The translations under genes and the position numbers were made by a program. From assembly GCF_039595395.1 (NCBI RefSeq), contig NZ_JBCNLP010000001.1, positions 496,001-560,000 on the forward strand: DNA of 64,000 bases. Direction: 5' to 3'. The notes beneath the pieces were generated by a model. It saw only the letters and a program-made list of their open reading frames with translations, made no database searches and was not told the origin of the DNA. Position 1 is the stretch's first letter, and each line of letters starts with the position of its first letter. Source of the stretch: Novosphingobium sp. GTDB taxonomy: Bacteria > Pseudomonadota > Alphaproteobacteria > Sphingomonadales > Sphingomonadaceae. Of the stretch, positions 1 to 9,138 are shown in pieces.

Positions 1-726
1 CTGCCCCTGCAGTCGGGCGTGGGCAACATCGCCAATGCGGTGCTCTCCGGGCTGGTCGACAGCCCCTTCACCAACATGACCAGCTTCACCGAAGTCATTC
101 AGGACGGCATGATCGACCTGCTCGACACCGGCAAGCTGCGCATGGCCTCCGCCACGGCCTTCTCGCTCAGCCCCGAGGCGGCGGCGCGGGTGAACGCGGA
201 CATGGCCCGCTACCGCGACAAGATGATCCTGCGCCCGCAGGAAATCAGCAACCACCCCGAGCTGATCCGCCGCCTGGGCTGCATCGCCATGAATGGCCTG
301 ATCGAGGCCGACATCTACGGCAACGTCAACTCCACCCACGTCATGGGCAGCCGCATCCAGAACGGCATCGGCGGCAGCGGAGACTTCGCCCGCAACGCCT
401 ATGTCTCGATCTTTATGACGCCCAGCACCGCGAAGGGCGGCAAGATCAGCGCCATCGTGCCCCAGGCCAGCCATGTGGACCATATCACGCAGGACGTGCA
501 GGTGATCGTCACCGAGCAGGGGCTGGCGGATCTGCGCGGGCTGTCGCCCCGCCAGCGGGCGCAGGTGATCATCGCCAATTGCGCTCACCCGACGTTCCGG
601 CCCATGCTGGAGGATTATTATGCGCGGGCGCTGAAGGGGTCTTATGGATTGCAGAGCCCGTCCCTGCCCGGCGAGGCCCTGAGCTGGCATCAGCGGTTTA
701 TCGAAACCGGGTCGATGCTGGTTTAA
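1..726 (+). CDS. Acetyl-CoA hydrolase/transferase family protein (succinyl-CoA:acetate CoA-transferase type), 5' truncated by window edge
   Basis: The reading frame is open from base 1, so only the C-terminal 241 residues are seen. Family members exchange CoA between acyl-CoAs and acetate or succinate through a glutamyl-CoA intermediate, in the cytoplasm. The visible part has the family blocks QSGVGNIANAVL, FTEVIQDGMIDLLDTG and a C-terminal GLADLRGLSPRQRA block. The Glu at bases 91-93 sits where the catalytic Glu of AarC-type enzymes is expected, about 210 residues from the C-terminus. The stop is TAA and a family A repeat begins 20 nt later. Substrate specificity cannot be told from this part. 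Confidence 0.9.
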   Translation: MPLQSGVGNIANAVLSGLVDSPFTNMTSFTEVIQDGMIDLLDTGKLRMASATAFSLSPEAAARVNADMARYRDKMILRPQEISNHPELIRRLGCIAMNGLIEADIYGNVNSTHVMGSRIQNGIGGSGDFARNAYVSIFMTPSTAKGGKISAIVPQASHVDHITQDVQVIVTEQGLADLRGLSPRQRAQVIIANCAHPTFRPMLEDYYARALKGSYGLQSPSLPGEALSWHQRFIETGSMLV

Positions 727-746
727 GGGTTTCGAAGAAAAGAGAA

Positions 747-979
747 ATGCGAGGGCCATCGCCCTCGCGCTCCCTTTAATGTCTGCGTTGCGCATCGGGT
801 TCGGCCAAGGCGCTTAGTTCGCCGCGCCGCAGGCATTCAAACCATGGGTTGGCGCCGGGGCTTCCTGCCTGCGGCGCCCGAGGTGGCGCAGGTGGAGAGT
901 TCCCGCACAAGGATCGGGGGTACCACCACCCTATCGCCGGAAGACGTTATGGGAGCGCGAGGGGGTAACCCCCTCGCAT
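747..979 (+). repeat. Family A intergenic repeat, copy 1 (233 bp)
   Basis: The ends are inverted copies (ATGCGAGGG ... CCCTCGCAT). There are three stem-loops: a left hairpin at 749-768 (8-bp arms GCGAGGGC/GCCCTCGC), a central one with 11-bp arms GCGCCGCAGGC (824-834) and GCCTGCGGCGC (867-877), and a right hairpin at 957-977 (9-bp arms, loop TAA). The conserved block GTCGGAAGACGTTATGGGAG in other copies appears here with one change near 936-955. It lies between the CoA-transferase and the hydrolase, both on +. Related copies are at 3525, 14027, 36718, 45934, 51353 and 61402. Confidence 0.9.
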
Positions 980-1031
980 CTTCTCTTCAGACCTTCTTGC
1001 CCAAACCCCAACACCCCGCCACAACACCCCA

Positions 1032-1787
1032 ATGATCCTTCTCAACGACGACCCGACCGACCTGCCCATGCCCGATGGCGTGATGCGCACCCATGTCTTC
1101 CGCCCTGCCGGAGAAGGCCGCTTCCCCGGCGTGGTGCTCTATTCCGAGATCTATCAGGTCACTGCCCCCATCCGCCGCTTGGCGGCCTTTATCGCGGGCC
1201 ATGGCTATGTGGTGGCGGTGCCCGAGGTCTATCACGAGTATGAGGCCCCCGGCACGGTGCTGGCCTATGACCAGCCCGGCACGGATCGGGGCAATGATCT
1301 GAAATTCACCAAGCCGGTCGCGGGTTATGATGCCGATGCGCGCGCCGTGCTGGATTTCCTGCAGGAGCATCCCGCCTGCACCGGACGACTGGCCACCGTG
1401 GGTGTCTGCCTTGGCGGGCATCTGGCCCTGCGCGCGGCGCTGGACCCGCGCGTTCAGGCCAGCGCCTGCTTCTACCCCACCGATGTCCATTCGGGCACGC
1501 TGGGCGAGGGCAGGAATGACGATACGATGGCCCGGCTGGCTGAACTGAAGGCGGAAACGCTGTTCGTCTGGGGGCGGCAGGACCCGCATGTCCCCTTCGC
1601 CGGGCGCGAGGCGATCCGCGCGCGGCTGGAAGAGGTCGGCGCGCGTTACGAATGGCATGAGGTCAATGGCGCCCATGCCTTCCTGCGCGATGAAGGCTAT
1701 CGCTACGATCCTGCGCTGTTTGTGCAGACCACGGGCTGGATGCTGGATCTGTTCGCGCGGGTTCTGAACCGGAGCGGGCAGGCATAG
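1032..1787 (+). CDS. Dienelactone hydrolase family protein
   Basis: A 251-residue alpha/beta hydrolase of about the family's usual length. It has the Cys-Asp-His triad typical of dienelactone hydrolases: Cys126 in GVCLGG, Asp184 in GRQDPHVP and His215 in NGAHAF, with Glu39 in the YSEIYQ block that holds the cysteine in the free enzyme. Known members hydrolyse dienelactones or other small esters in the cytoplasm. The true substrate is not visible here because no aromatic catabolism genes surround it. The ATG follows family A copy 1 by 52 nt and has no clear Shine-Dalgarno sequence. Confidence 0.88.
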   Translation: MILLNDDPTDLPMPDGVMRTHVFRPAGEGRFPGVVLYSEIYQVTAPIRRLAAFIAGHGYVVAVPEVYHEYEAPGTVLAYDQPGTDRGNDLKFTKPVAGYDADARAVLDFLQEHPACTGRLATVGVCLGGHLALRAALDPRVQASACFYPTDVHSGTLGEGRNDDTMARLAELKAETLFVWGRQDPHVPFAGREAIRARLEEVGARYEWHEVNGAHAFLRDEGYRYDPALFVQTTGWMLDLFARVLNRSGQA

Positions 1788-1882
1788 GGGACTTCTGCCA
1801 TTGGGCAGGGCTGGGGTATTTGAGCCATTGGCCCAGGGGGCGCCCTGTGCATGCTGGGCGGGACTGAGACGAAAGGGATTCC

Positions 1883-3514
1883 ATGCGCCGTCACCTGTAT
1901 TCCACCTTCGCGCTCGCCGGCTTGATGCTGGCCGGCGCGGCAGGCGCCCAGACCTCCACGCCCGCTGCCGCTCCGGCTCCCGGCGAGGCGCCCAAGGTTA
2001 CCGCGCTGTGGGCGGTGGTGAAGGAGCTGGCGGACGACAGCTATCAGGGGCGCGGCGCCGGATCGCCCGGCTATGACCGCGCCGCCGCATGGCTGGTGAA
2101 GCAATTGCAGGCCATCGGGCTGGAACCGGCGGGCACCAATGGATTTTACCAGCCCGTCGATCTGGTGGCGCAGCGTTTTGACGCCGCCGCCAGCCGCGCG
2201 CAATTGCTCAGTGGCACGGGCGGCGTTCCGCTCGCCATGCCGCTGTCGGTGCCCAACGATATCTATTTCCGTGGCGCGCATGCCATGCCGGTCGATCTGA
2301 CCGCGCCGCTGGTTTTCGCGGGCTATGGCCTCTCCATGCCCGATGCGGGCCATGACGATTTTGCCGGGATCGACGTGAAGGGCAAGATCGTGGTGGTGGT
2401 GCCGGGCGGGCCGGAGAATGTCTCCGGCGCGCGCAAGGCCAATGCCCGCAGCGAGCGCACCACCATTCTGGCGAAGCTGGGCGCTGTCGGCCTGATCCAG
2501 ATTTCCACCCCCAAGCAGACCGAAATCCCGTGGGCGCGCCAGATCGGCCTCTCGGCCCGGCCATCGCTGATGCTCAAGGACGATGGCCTGCGCGATGTGG
2601 CGGCGCCCTTCCTCGCGGCGATGGTGAACCCCGAAAAGGGCGAGGCCCTGCTCGCCGGATCGGGTCACAGCTTTGCCGAGGTGGCGGCGTTGGCGGACAA
2701 ATCCGCCGCCCTGCCGCATTTCGATCTGGCGACGCGGCTCTCCACCCATATCGCCGCCTCCCAGACGGTGCTGCACAGCGCCAACATTGTCGCCCGCCTG
2801 CCCGGCAGCGATCCGGCGCTGGGCAAGCAGAATGTGGTGGTCTCGGCTCATCTCGACGGGCTGGGTGTGGGCGAGCCGGTGAAGGGCGACGCGATCTACA
2901 ACGGCGCGCTGGACAATGGCGTGGGCGTCGCCAGCGCCCTGACCATTGCGCGTGATCTGAAAGCCGGAAAGCGCCCGCGCCGCAGCGTGCTGTTCCTCTT
3001 CCCCACGGCAGAGGAAGGCGGCCTGCTCGGCTCGCGCTATTTCGCGATGCGGCCCAGTGTGCCCAAGGCGTCTCTGGTGGCAGACATCAATTTCGACATG
3101 CCGCTGCCGATTTTCCCGCTCACCAGCGTGACGCCCATCGGTTACGAGGAAAGCTCGCTGGGCAAGGATGCTGCGGCGGTGTCGGCCAAAATGGGCCTGC
3201 CCATCGTGCCCGATCCCTTCCCCGACCGGAACGTCTTCATCCGCAGCGACCAGTACAGCTTTATCCGCGCGGGTGTGCCCTCGCTGTTCATGAAGCTGGG
3301 CTTCAAGCGCGATACACCCGAGGCAGAAGTGGAAAAGGCATGGCGCGCGGGGGTGTACCACTCGCCGCGTGACGACGCGAACCAGCCGGTGATCCGCCCG
3401 GTGGCCGCCGCCTTTGCCGATTACGTTACGGCGGTGGTGCGGCATGTGGCGGATGCGGCGGCGCGGCCCGCGTGGAACAAGGATAGTTATTTCGGGCGGT
3501 TTTCAGGGAAGTAA
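1883..3514 (+). CDS. M28 family zinc metallopeptidase (exported aminopeptidase-like)
   Basis: 543 residues. Residues 1-22 form a signal peptide ending in AGAQ, so the protein is probably periplasmic. A PA-like insert (about 120-290) precedes the M28 catalytic domain (about 300-525). Zinc ligands and catalytic residues are visible: His323 in SAHLD, Asp344 in GALDNG, Glu377-Glu378 in TAEEGG, Asp401 or Asp405 in DINFD, and His493 in VYHSPRD. The family releases N-terminal amino acids from peptides. The ATG is preceded by AAAGGGATT at a good distance. Family A copy 2 starts 10 nt after the stop. Confidence 0.92.
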   Translation: MRRHLYSTFALAGLMLAGAAGAQTSTPAAAPAPGEAPKVTALWAVVKELADDSYQGRGAGSPGYDRAAAWLVKQLQAIGLEPAGTNGFYQPVDLVAQRFDAAASRAQLLSGTGGVPLAMPLSVPNDIYFRGAHAMPVDLTAPLVFAGYGLSMPDAGHDDFAGIDVKGKIVVVVPGGPENVSGARKANARSERTTILAKLGAVGLIQISTPKQTEIPWARQIGLSARPSLMLKDDGLRDVAAPFLAAMVNPEKGEALLAGSGHSFAEVAALADKSAALPHFDLATRLSTHIAASQTVLHSANIVARLPGSDPALGKQNVVVSAHLDGLGVGEPVKGDAIYNGALDNGVGVASALTIARDLKAGKRPRRSVLFLFPTAEEGGLLGSRYFAMRPSVPKASLVADINFDMPLPIFPLTSVTPIGYEESSLGKDAAAVSAKMGLPIVPDPFPDRNVFIRSDQYSFIRAGVPSLFMKLGFKRDTPEAEVEKAWRAGVYHSPRDDANQPVIRPVAAAFADYVTAVVRHVADAAARPAWNKDSYFGRFSGK

Positions 3515-3524
3515 GGAAGAGGAA

Positions 3525-3752
3525 ATGCGAGGGCCATCGCCCTCGCGCTCCCTTTAATGTCTGCCTCGGTGCTTCGGGTTCGGCCTTGTGCCCAGCTTGC
3601 CGCGCCGCAGGCAATATTCCTTGCGCAGTTGGCAGATTTAAAGCCTGCGGCGCCTTAGATCGCGCTGGTGGAGAGGCTGGGCGCGTCATTTCGGCGCCAC
3701 TGCCCTCGCGTCGGAAGACGTTCTGGGAGCGCGAGGGGGTAACCCCCTCGCA
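3525..3752 (+). repeat. Family A intergenic repeat, copy 2 (228 bp)
   Basis: Same orientation as copy 1. The left hairpin is GCGAGGGC/GCCCTCGC, the central arms are GCGCCGCAGGC/GCCTGCGGCGC, and the right hairpin has a TAA loop after GTCGGAAGACGTTCTGGGAG. It fills the gap between two convergent genes almost completely: 10 nt from the M28 peptidase stop and 9 nt from the GH92 stop. It could therefore serve as a terminator in both directions (inference). Confidence 0.9.
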
Positions 3753-3761
3753 CCTTCCTTC

Positions 3762-6089
3762 TTACTGCTTGGCTGTAGAACTCGAAAAAGGCCGAGCCCC
3801 TACCGAAGCGCCCCAAGCTTTGTTCGGCTGGGCCTGCATGGTGAACCGCAACTCCCCACCGGCCCGCACTTCTGCGTCCGTGATATAGCTGCGGGTCAGC
3901 GGCTGGCCGTTCAGCGTCACCTTGCCCACGTAGGGATGCGCGTCTGACAGGCCATCGGTCACCACGGTGAACTGCTTGCCATCGGGCAGGGTGATCGCCG
4001 CGCGGCTGACGAAGGGCCGCCCGATCACATACTGGTTCGAGCCGGGCGCGACGGGATAAAAGCCCAGCCCCGTGAACACCAGCCATGCCGACATCTGGCC
4101 CAGATCGTCATTGCCCGCGAGGCCCTCGGGCGTGGGCTTGTACTGGCTTTCCACGATCTGCTTGAGGCGGGCCTGCGTGCGCCAAGGCGCCCCGGCATAG
4201 GCGTAGAGATAGGCGACATGGTGGCTGGGTTCGTTGCCATGGATGTACTGGCCGATGAGGCCGGCGATGTCCTCGGCGTGGCTGTAATCCACTTTCGAAT
4301 TATCGAAATCGAACATGGCGTCGAGCTTGGTGATGGTTTTCGCGTCACCGCCAAGGATCTTGAACAGCCCGGCCTGATCCTGCGGGGCGAACCAGCTATA
4401 TTGCCAGGCGTTGCCCTCTGTGTAGTCCGAGCCGTAGTTGATGGCGGTGGGGTCGAAGGGCGTGCGGAAGGAGCCATCGGCCTTGCGGGCGCGCAGCCAG
4501 CCGGTCTTCACATCGAAGCTGTTGCGCCAATAGCCGGCGCGCTTTTCGAAGGTGGCGGCGATGTCGGCGCGGCCCATCTTGCGGGCCATCTGGGCGATGG
4601 TCCAGTCGTCGAAGGCATATTCGGCGGTTTTCGAGGCGGCTTCCGGCTCGCGGTCGATGGGGACGTAGCCCAGCTTCATATAGTCGCCCAGACCGCCATA
4701 TTGCGCATGGGTGGCGCTGGCGACCATGGCGTCGAGCGCGGCATTGGCGTCGAAGCCCTTGATGCCCTTGAGGTAGGCATCGGCGATCACGGGGACGGCG
4801 TGATAGCCGATCATGCACCAAGTCTCGCGGCCCGCGAACTGCCAGACGGGCAGGATGCCGTCGGGGCTGTATTTCTGGCTTTCGACCAGAGAATTGACCA
4901 CATCGGCGCTGGTCTGCTCGGGCTGGATCAGGGTGAGCAGCGGGTGCTCGGCGCGGAACGTGTCCCACAGCGAGAAGGTCGAGCGGAAGGTGAAGCCCTT
5001 GGCCTGATGCACCTGATCGTCCGGGCCACGGTAGCGGCCATCGACATCGCTCCACACGCTGGGCGCGAGCAGGCTGTGATAGAGCGCGGTGTAGAGGTTG
5101 CGGCGCATGACCTCCGGCGCCTCGATCTGCACGGCACCCAGTGCCTTGGCCCATGCTGTGTCGGTCTGGGCGCGGATGGCGTCGAAATTGCCCTGCTCGC
5201 TTTCAAGGTTGGCGATGGCCCCGGCCTCATCGACGCCCGACAGCGCGACCTTCACCTCCAGCGGGCCCTGCAGCGAGCCGAAATCGAGGCTGGCCTCCAG
5301 TGCCTTGCCCAGCTTTTCGGAGAGGTCGGCGGCGGTACGGCCCGGTCCCTTGAAGCCGCGATAGGGCACATTGGCGTCGCGGTCGATCAGCTCATGGCCC
5401 ACCAGCGGCGCGGAAAAGCGCATGGCGAAGAACAGCTTGCGGCCCGGCGCCCAGCCACGCGTTTCGCGAAAGCCGGTCAGCGTGCCATCGGGATGCAGAT
5501 GCAGGCCCGACCACAGCACCTTGCCGGGATAGTTGTAGAGCGAGGAGCGCAGATCGATCACCAGCCGCGCATGCGCGCCGGGCTGGAAGGTGTAGCGATG
5601 CACGCCCACGCGGGTGCCGGTGGTCATCTCGGCGCGGATGTTGCTGTCGGCGAGAGTCACCGCGTAATAGCCGGGGTGCGCGACTTCGGTGCTGTGCGAG
5701 AAGCGGCTGCGATAGCCCGAGCCGGGAACCTTGGGATCACCCGGATCGAGCTTGGCCTCGCCCGCCTGGGGCATCACCAGAAGATCGCCCAGATCCGAAT
5801 GGCCCGCGCCCGAGAAATGGGTATGCGAAAAGCCCTGAATCGTCGGATCGTCGTAACGATAGCCCGCCGCATGGCCGTAACAGGCGCGGATCTCGCAGCC
5901 TGTGTCGGTGTCGGGCGAGAGCTGCACCATGCCGAAGGGCGCGCTGGCGCCGGGGAAGGTGTGGCCTTCGCCCCCGGTGCCGACCATCGGGTCAGCCGCT
6001 TCAGACGGTGTGGGCTCCCCGGCATGCAGCGCCAGAGGGGAGCAGGACAGGGCGAGTGCCAGAGCGGCGCGCAGGGGGGAGCGAAGCAT
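3762..6089 (-). CDS. GH92 family alpha-mannosidase, exported
   Basis: 775 residues with an N-terminal signal peptide (about 1-23, ending ALHAG). GH92 enzymes are calcium-dependent exo-alpha-mannosidases acting on mannose-containing glycans. Family blocks seen: DPMVGTGGEGHTFPGA near the N-terminus, GFSHTHFSGAGHSDLGD, YTEGNAWQYSWF (bases about 4390-4426, carrying the catalytic Glu region) and GNDDLGQMSAWLVFTGLGFY. The length matches typical members. It reads away from the symporter gene, 50 nt downstream of that gene's stop, and may share its transcript. Which mannosidic linkage is cut cannot be read from sequence. Confidence 0.93.
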   Translation of the reverse strand: MLRSPLRAALALALSCSPLALHAGEPTPSEAADPMVGTGGEGHTFPGASAPFGMVQLSPDTDTGCEIRACYGHAAGYRYDDPTIQGFSHTHFSGAGHSDLGDLLVMPQAGEAKLDPGDPKVPGSGYRSRFSHSTEVAHPGYYAVTLADSNIRAEMTTGTRVGVHRYTFQPGAHARLVIDLRSSLYNYPGKVLWSGLHLHPDGTLTGFRETRGWAPGRKLFFAMRFSAPLVGHELIDRDANVPYRGFKGPGRTAADLSEKLGKALEASLDFGSLQGPLEVKVALSGVDEAGAIANLESEQGNFDAIRAQTDTAWAKALGAVQIEAPEVMRRNLYTALYHSLLAPSVWSDVDGRYRGPDDQVHQAKGFTFRSTFSLWDTFRAEHPLLTLIQPEQTSADVVNSLVESQKYSPDGILPVWQFAGRETWCMIGYHAVPVIADAYLKGIKGFDANAALDAMVASATHAQYGGLGDYMKLGYVPIDREPEAASKTAEYAFDDWTIAQMARKMGRADIAATFEKRAGYWRNSFDVKTGWLRARKADGSFRTPFDPTAINYGSDYTEGNAWQYSWFAPQDQAGLFKILGGDAKTITKLDAMFDFDNSKVDYSHAEDIAGLIGQYIHGNEPSHHVAYLYAYAGAPWRTQARLKQIVESQYKPTPEGLAGNDDLGQMSAWLVFTGLGFYPVAPGSNQYVIGRPFVSRAAITLPDGKQFTVVTDGLSDAHPYVGKVTLNGQPLTRSYITDAEVRAGGELRFTMQAQPNKAWGASVGARPFSSSTAKQ

Positions 6090-6139
6090 GCGGGCGACAT
6101 TAGCCGCCCTGACATCGCTGTCTATGCCTCTTTGGCGGA

Positions 6140-7471
6140 TCAGGCGATCAGCGCATCCTCAAGCTGCTGGCCGTTGTAGCGGCCCTCGTCGAGCAGACCC
6201 TCGCGGCGGGCGACGATGGTGGGGATCAGGATCTGCCCGGTCACATTCACCGCCGTGCGGCCCATATCGAGGATTGGGTCGATGGCCAGCAGCAGCCCCA
6301 CGCCCTCCAGCGGCAGGCCCAGCGTGGAGAGGGTCAGCGTCAGCATCACCACCGCGCCGGTGACGCCGGCGGTGGCCGCCGAACCCAGCACCGAGACGGC
6401 CACGATCAGCCCATACTGCAAGGGCGCCAGCGTGATGCCGTAGAACTGCGCGATAAAGATCGCGGCCACGGCGGGATAGACCGCCGCACAGCCGTCCATC
6501 TTGGTGGTCGAGGCAATCGGCACGGCGAAGGAGGCATAGGCGCGCGGCACGCCCAGCTCCTCGGCGGCGACTTCGGCCAGCGGCAGGGCAGCGGCGGAGG
6601 AACGCGAGACAAAAGCCAACTGCATCGCGGGCCATGCCTTGGCATAAAACCGGCGTGGCGACAGACCATGCAGCGCCAGCAGGCCGGGGTAAACCACACC
6701 CACCACCAGCGCGAGACCCAGATACAGCGCCCCCGCAAACAGGCCGAGGCGCGAGAGCGTGTCCCAGCCATATTGCACCACCGCATTGCCGATCAGCGCG
6801 GCGGTACCGATGGGCGCCAGACGGATCACCCAGCCCAGCAGCTTGCGCAGCACCACCAGCAGGTCGCTGGTCCAGCCGAGGAAGCGCTGCCCGGCCTCAC
6901 CCGAATGCAGTGCCGCGCTGCCGATGGCCAGAGCGATCACCACCACCTGCAGGATGTTGAAATCGACAGCGGTGCTGGCGCTGGTGCCGTCCAGCTTGGT
7001 GCTGGCGGCCAGACCCAGAATGTTGGCGGGGATCAGGCCTTTGATAAAGTCCAGCCAACTGCCCACCGTATGCGGCTGGGCGGCATCGGCAGCGATGGCG
7101 CCGCTGTGCAGGCCGGGTTGCAGGGTCAGGCCCAGAATGATGCCGATGGACACGGCAATCAGCGCGGTGATGGCGAACCACAGGAAGGTCTGCGCCGCCA
7201 GACGCGCTGCATTGTTCAGCTCGCCCAGCCGCGCCACGCTGGCGACGATGGCGGCGAACACCAGCGGCGCCACGGTGGCGCGCAGCAAAGTGATAAAGCT
7301 CGACCCCACCAGACTGAGCGCCATGGCCAAAGGATGGCTCTTGTCGCCCGGATGGGCGCCCGTCGCCCGCGCCAGCAGGCCCAGCGCCAGACCCACGGCA
7401 ATCGCCGCGACGATCTGAAAGGCGAAACCGCGCCGTTTGGGCGCGGGGCGGGGGGCGGTGGTCTGGTTCAC
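6140..7471 (-). CDS. Dicarboxylate/amino acid:cation symporter (DAACS family)
   Basis: Start chosen at the GTG at 7471 (443 residues, usual for the family). A longer frame to 7600 would overlap the serine acetyltransferase gene and add an uncharacteristic N-terminus. The protein is hydrophobic throughout and carries the family's substrate-site motifs: a serine-rich SRSSAAALPL re-entrant loop and VPIASTTKMDGCAAVYP, matching the NMDGT region of glutamate, dicarboxylate and serine transporters. It is an inner-membrane secondary transporter. It lies 41 nt after epsC on the same strand, which hints at serine, cystine or another amino acid as substrate; this is inference only. Confidence 0.88.
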   Translation of the reverse strand: MNQTTAPRPAPKRRGFAFQIVAAIAVGLALGLLARATGAHPGDKSHPLAMALSLVGSSFITLLRATVAPLVFAAIVASVARLGELNNAARLAAQTFLWFAITALIAVSIGIILGLTLQPGLHSGAIAADAAQPHTVGSWLDFIKGLIPANILGLAASTKLDGTSASTAVDFNILQVVVIALAIGSAALHSGEAGQRFLGWTSDLLVVLRKLLGWVIRLAPIGTAALIGNAVVQYGWDTLSRLGLFAGALYLGLALVVGVVYPGLLALHGLSPRRFYAKAWPAMQLAFVSRSSAAALPLAEVAAEELGVPRAYASFAVPIASTTKMDGCAAVYPAVAAIFIAQFYGITLAPLQYGLIVAVSVLGSAATAGVTGAVVMLTLTLSTLGLPLEGVGLLLAIDPILDMGRTAVNVTGQILIPTIVARREGLLDEGRYNGQQLEDALIA

Positions 7472-7512
7472 GTTCGGCTCTCGTTGTTCTGCGACGCTTG
7501 GGGGTTCATGGT

Positions 7513-8529
7513 TCAGGAGAAGGGGTCGGCGATTTCGATATCGACGCTGGGGGTCACCTGCCTCACCCGGCTGCCGGGCGGCACGGATCTGGTCAGCCAC
7601 ACATTGCCGCCGATCACCGATCCCGCGCCGATGGTGACGCGGCCCAGAATGGTGGCGCCGGCATAGATGGTGACGTCATCCTCCAGAATGGGATGGCGGG
7701 CGATGTCCTTGACCAGATGGCCGTCGGCGTCCTGCGCGAAGCTGCGCGCGCCCAGCGTCACCGCCTGATAGAGCCGCACCCCGCGCCCGATGATCGCCGT
7801 CTGGCCGATCACCACGCCGGTGCCGTGGTCGATGAAGAAGCGCTCGCCGATGGTGGCGCCGGGGTGAATGTCGATGCCGGTGCGCGAATGGGCGATCTCG
7901 GCGATGATGCGCGCCACCAGCGGGCTGCCCGCCAGATAAAGCTCATGCGCCAGCCGGTGGTGGATTACCGCGGTGACGAAGGGATAGCACAGCAGCACCT
8001 CGTCGACGCTGCGCGCGGCGGGGTCTCCGGCGAAGGCGGCCTCCAGGTCGGTGTCGAGCAGGCGGCGGATCGCGGGCAGGCGCGTCGCGACCTGCGCCAC
8101 CAGACGGTGAGCGCGGTCGTGATGGTCGGTCGAGGGTTTGCAGCCGTCGCGGACATAGGCCAGCTCCATCGCCACCTGCCGCGCCAGCAGTGGCAGCGCG
8201 GTGCGCAGCGAGGCGGCGACAAAGGCATCCTCATTCTCGACCGTCAGATCGGAGGGCCCCAGCCGCATCGGGAACAGCGCCGCCGACAGCGTCTCAACCA
8301 CATGGGCCAGCGCATGGCGCGAGGGGAAGCCATGCGCGCCATAATCCAGCTCGCCCGAGCGGCCCTTGCAGGGCAGGCGCTCCCGCCAGCCCGCGCGGGC
8401 ATCGCGCAGCGCGCCGGTCAGCGCGGCGAGGTCGAAATCCTCGGTGCTGAGCAGGCCGGTCTCCACAGGGGAGTCGCCCGTCGCGAGGACGAGGGGGGAG
8501 GCGGGGTGCGGAGTCATCTGCGCGGGCAT
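7513..8529 (-). CDS. epsC: Serine O-acetyltransferase, EpsC/SrpH type
   Basis: 338 residues. It transfers acetyl from acetyl-CoA to L-serine to give O-acetylserine, the precursor of cysteine. The N-terminal half is helical and typical of the EpsC branch. The C-terminal half has left-handed beta-helix hexapeptides: IHPGATIGERFFIDHGTGVVIG (split here as IHPGATIG and DHGTGVVIG), then GRGVRLYQAVTLGA and ILEDDVTIYAGATILG. Catalytic His/Asp lie in FFIDHGTG. It begins 25 nt after the stop of a 51-codon gene on the same strand. A start at the internal ATG at 8517 is also possible. Confidence 0.93.
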   Translation of the reverse strand: MPAQMTPHPASPLVLATGDSPVETGLLSTEDFDLAALTGALRDARAGWRERLPCKGRSGELDYGAHGFPSRHALAHVVETLSAALFPMRLGPSDLTVENEDAFVAASLRTALPLLARQVAMELAYVRDGCKPSTDHHDRAHRLVAQVATRLPAIRRLLDTDLEAAFAGDPAARSVDEVLLCYPFVTAVIHHRLAHELYLAGSPLVARIIAEIAHSRTGIDIHPGATIGERFFIDHGTGVVIGQTAIIGRGVRLYQAVTLGARSFAQDADGHLVKDIARHPILEDDVTIYAGATILGRVTIGAGSVIGGNVWLTRSVPPGSRVRQVTPSVDIEIADPFS

Positions 8530-8554
8530 GCGTGGCTATATGGGGGCGTTGCGA

Positions 8555-8710
8555 TCACAATCCCAGCCTCTGCCAGAATTCATCGGGCTCGATCTGGGCG
8601 CTGTGGCGTGCCGTTGCGGCATCCTCGCCGCGCCATGAGGGATGGGGCAGCGGCGGCACGGGGTTGGCGCGACCGGCGTGGCGGGCATGGGTGAGGGCGT
8701 GGCGGGGCAT
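8555..8710 (-). CDS. Unrecognised 51-residue small protein upstream of epsC
   Basis: A short frame starting MPRHALTHARHAG and ending EFWQRLGL. The ATG at 8710 is preceded by AAAGGAACCGGAATC, a good Shine-Dalgarno sequence at about 9 nt. The stop is 25 nt before epsC on the same strand, so the two are probably co-transcribed. It is rich in His, Arg, Pro and Ala, with an acidic, aromatic C-terminal tail and no signal peptide or membrane segment. I do not recognise a family. Support comes from the RBS, spacing and GC-rich third codon positions; conservation has not been tested. Confidence 0.6.
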   Translation of the reverse strand: MPRHALTHARHAGRANPVPPLPHPSWRGEDAATARHSAQIEPDEFWQRLGL

Positions 8711-9138
8711 GATTCCGGTTCCTTTCAAACGGCGTAACAGACACGAGACACGAGCCCCGAATCTGGCCGGAAAAGCCGGAATTCCTTGGGTTCATGCGCT
8801 TTAGCGGTTGATGACGCGGAGCAAGCTGACACGAGGATCAAAAGCCGCGGCCCGATCCGGCGGCACTCAAAGGAGGAGGATGCCAACGGATCGGACATGG
8901 TTTCTCTACTGATTGAGTTGAGTTTTGTCGCCCAAGGCTTGCTGCGGGGTGCTCAAGAAAATCTATGCGGCGGTTCGGGGTTGGCAGGGGACCAAACCGG
9001 GGCTTTGCGGCGGGCAACAAAGTCTAGCGCGGCAATTGAGCTTTCCTCATTGAGCCGCCGCGCCAAAGCTGGCTATGCTGAAGGGATGGCCCGTTTTGCC
9101 CCGATTCCGTCCTTTCGCCGTCACCCGGATGTTGCCCG
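8711..9138. other. Gene-free interval between the divergent small-protein/epsC operon and the amidotransferase
   Basis: 428 nt, lower in GC3 than its neighbours in every frame. On the minus strand, just upstream of the 51-codon gene, CTCGTGT is tandemly repeated (about 8740-8755). On the plus strand at 8870-8880 there is a strong purine run, AAAGGAGGAGG, abutting a 10-codon frame (8881-8913). Neither is convincing as a gene. Promoters for both flanking operons must lie here, but I cannot place them with confidence. Confidence 0.5.

Noticed and set aside
844..1035. Short frames inside the family A repeats
   Set aside because: They differ among the seven copies and include stops or frame changes in others, so the repeats are non-coding.
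8870..8913. Strong AAAGGAGGAGG followed at once by a 10-codon frame
   Set aside because: The spacing is too short for most of the purine run to act as an RBS, the peptide is tiny, and nothing downstream suggests attenuation.
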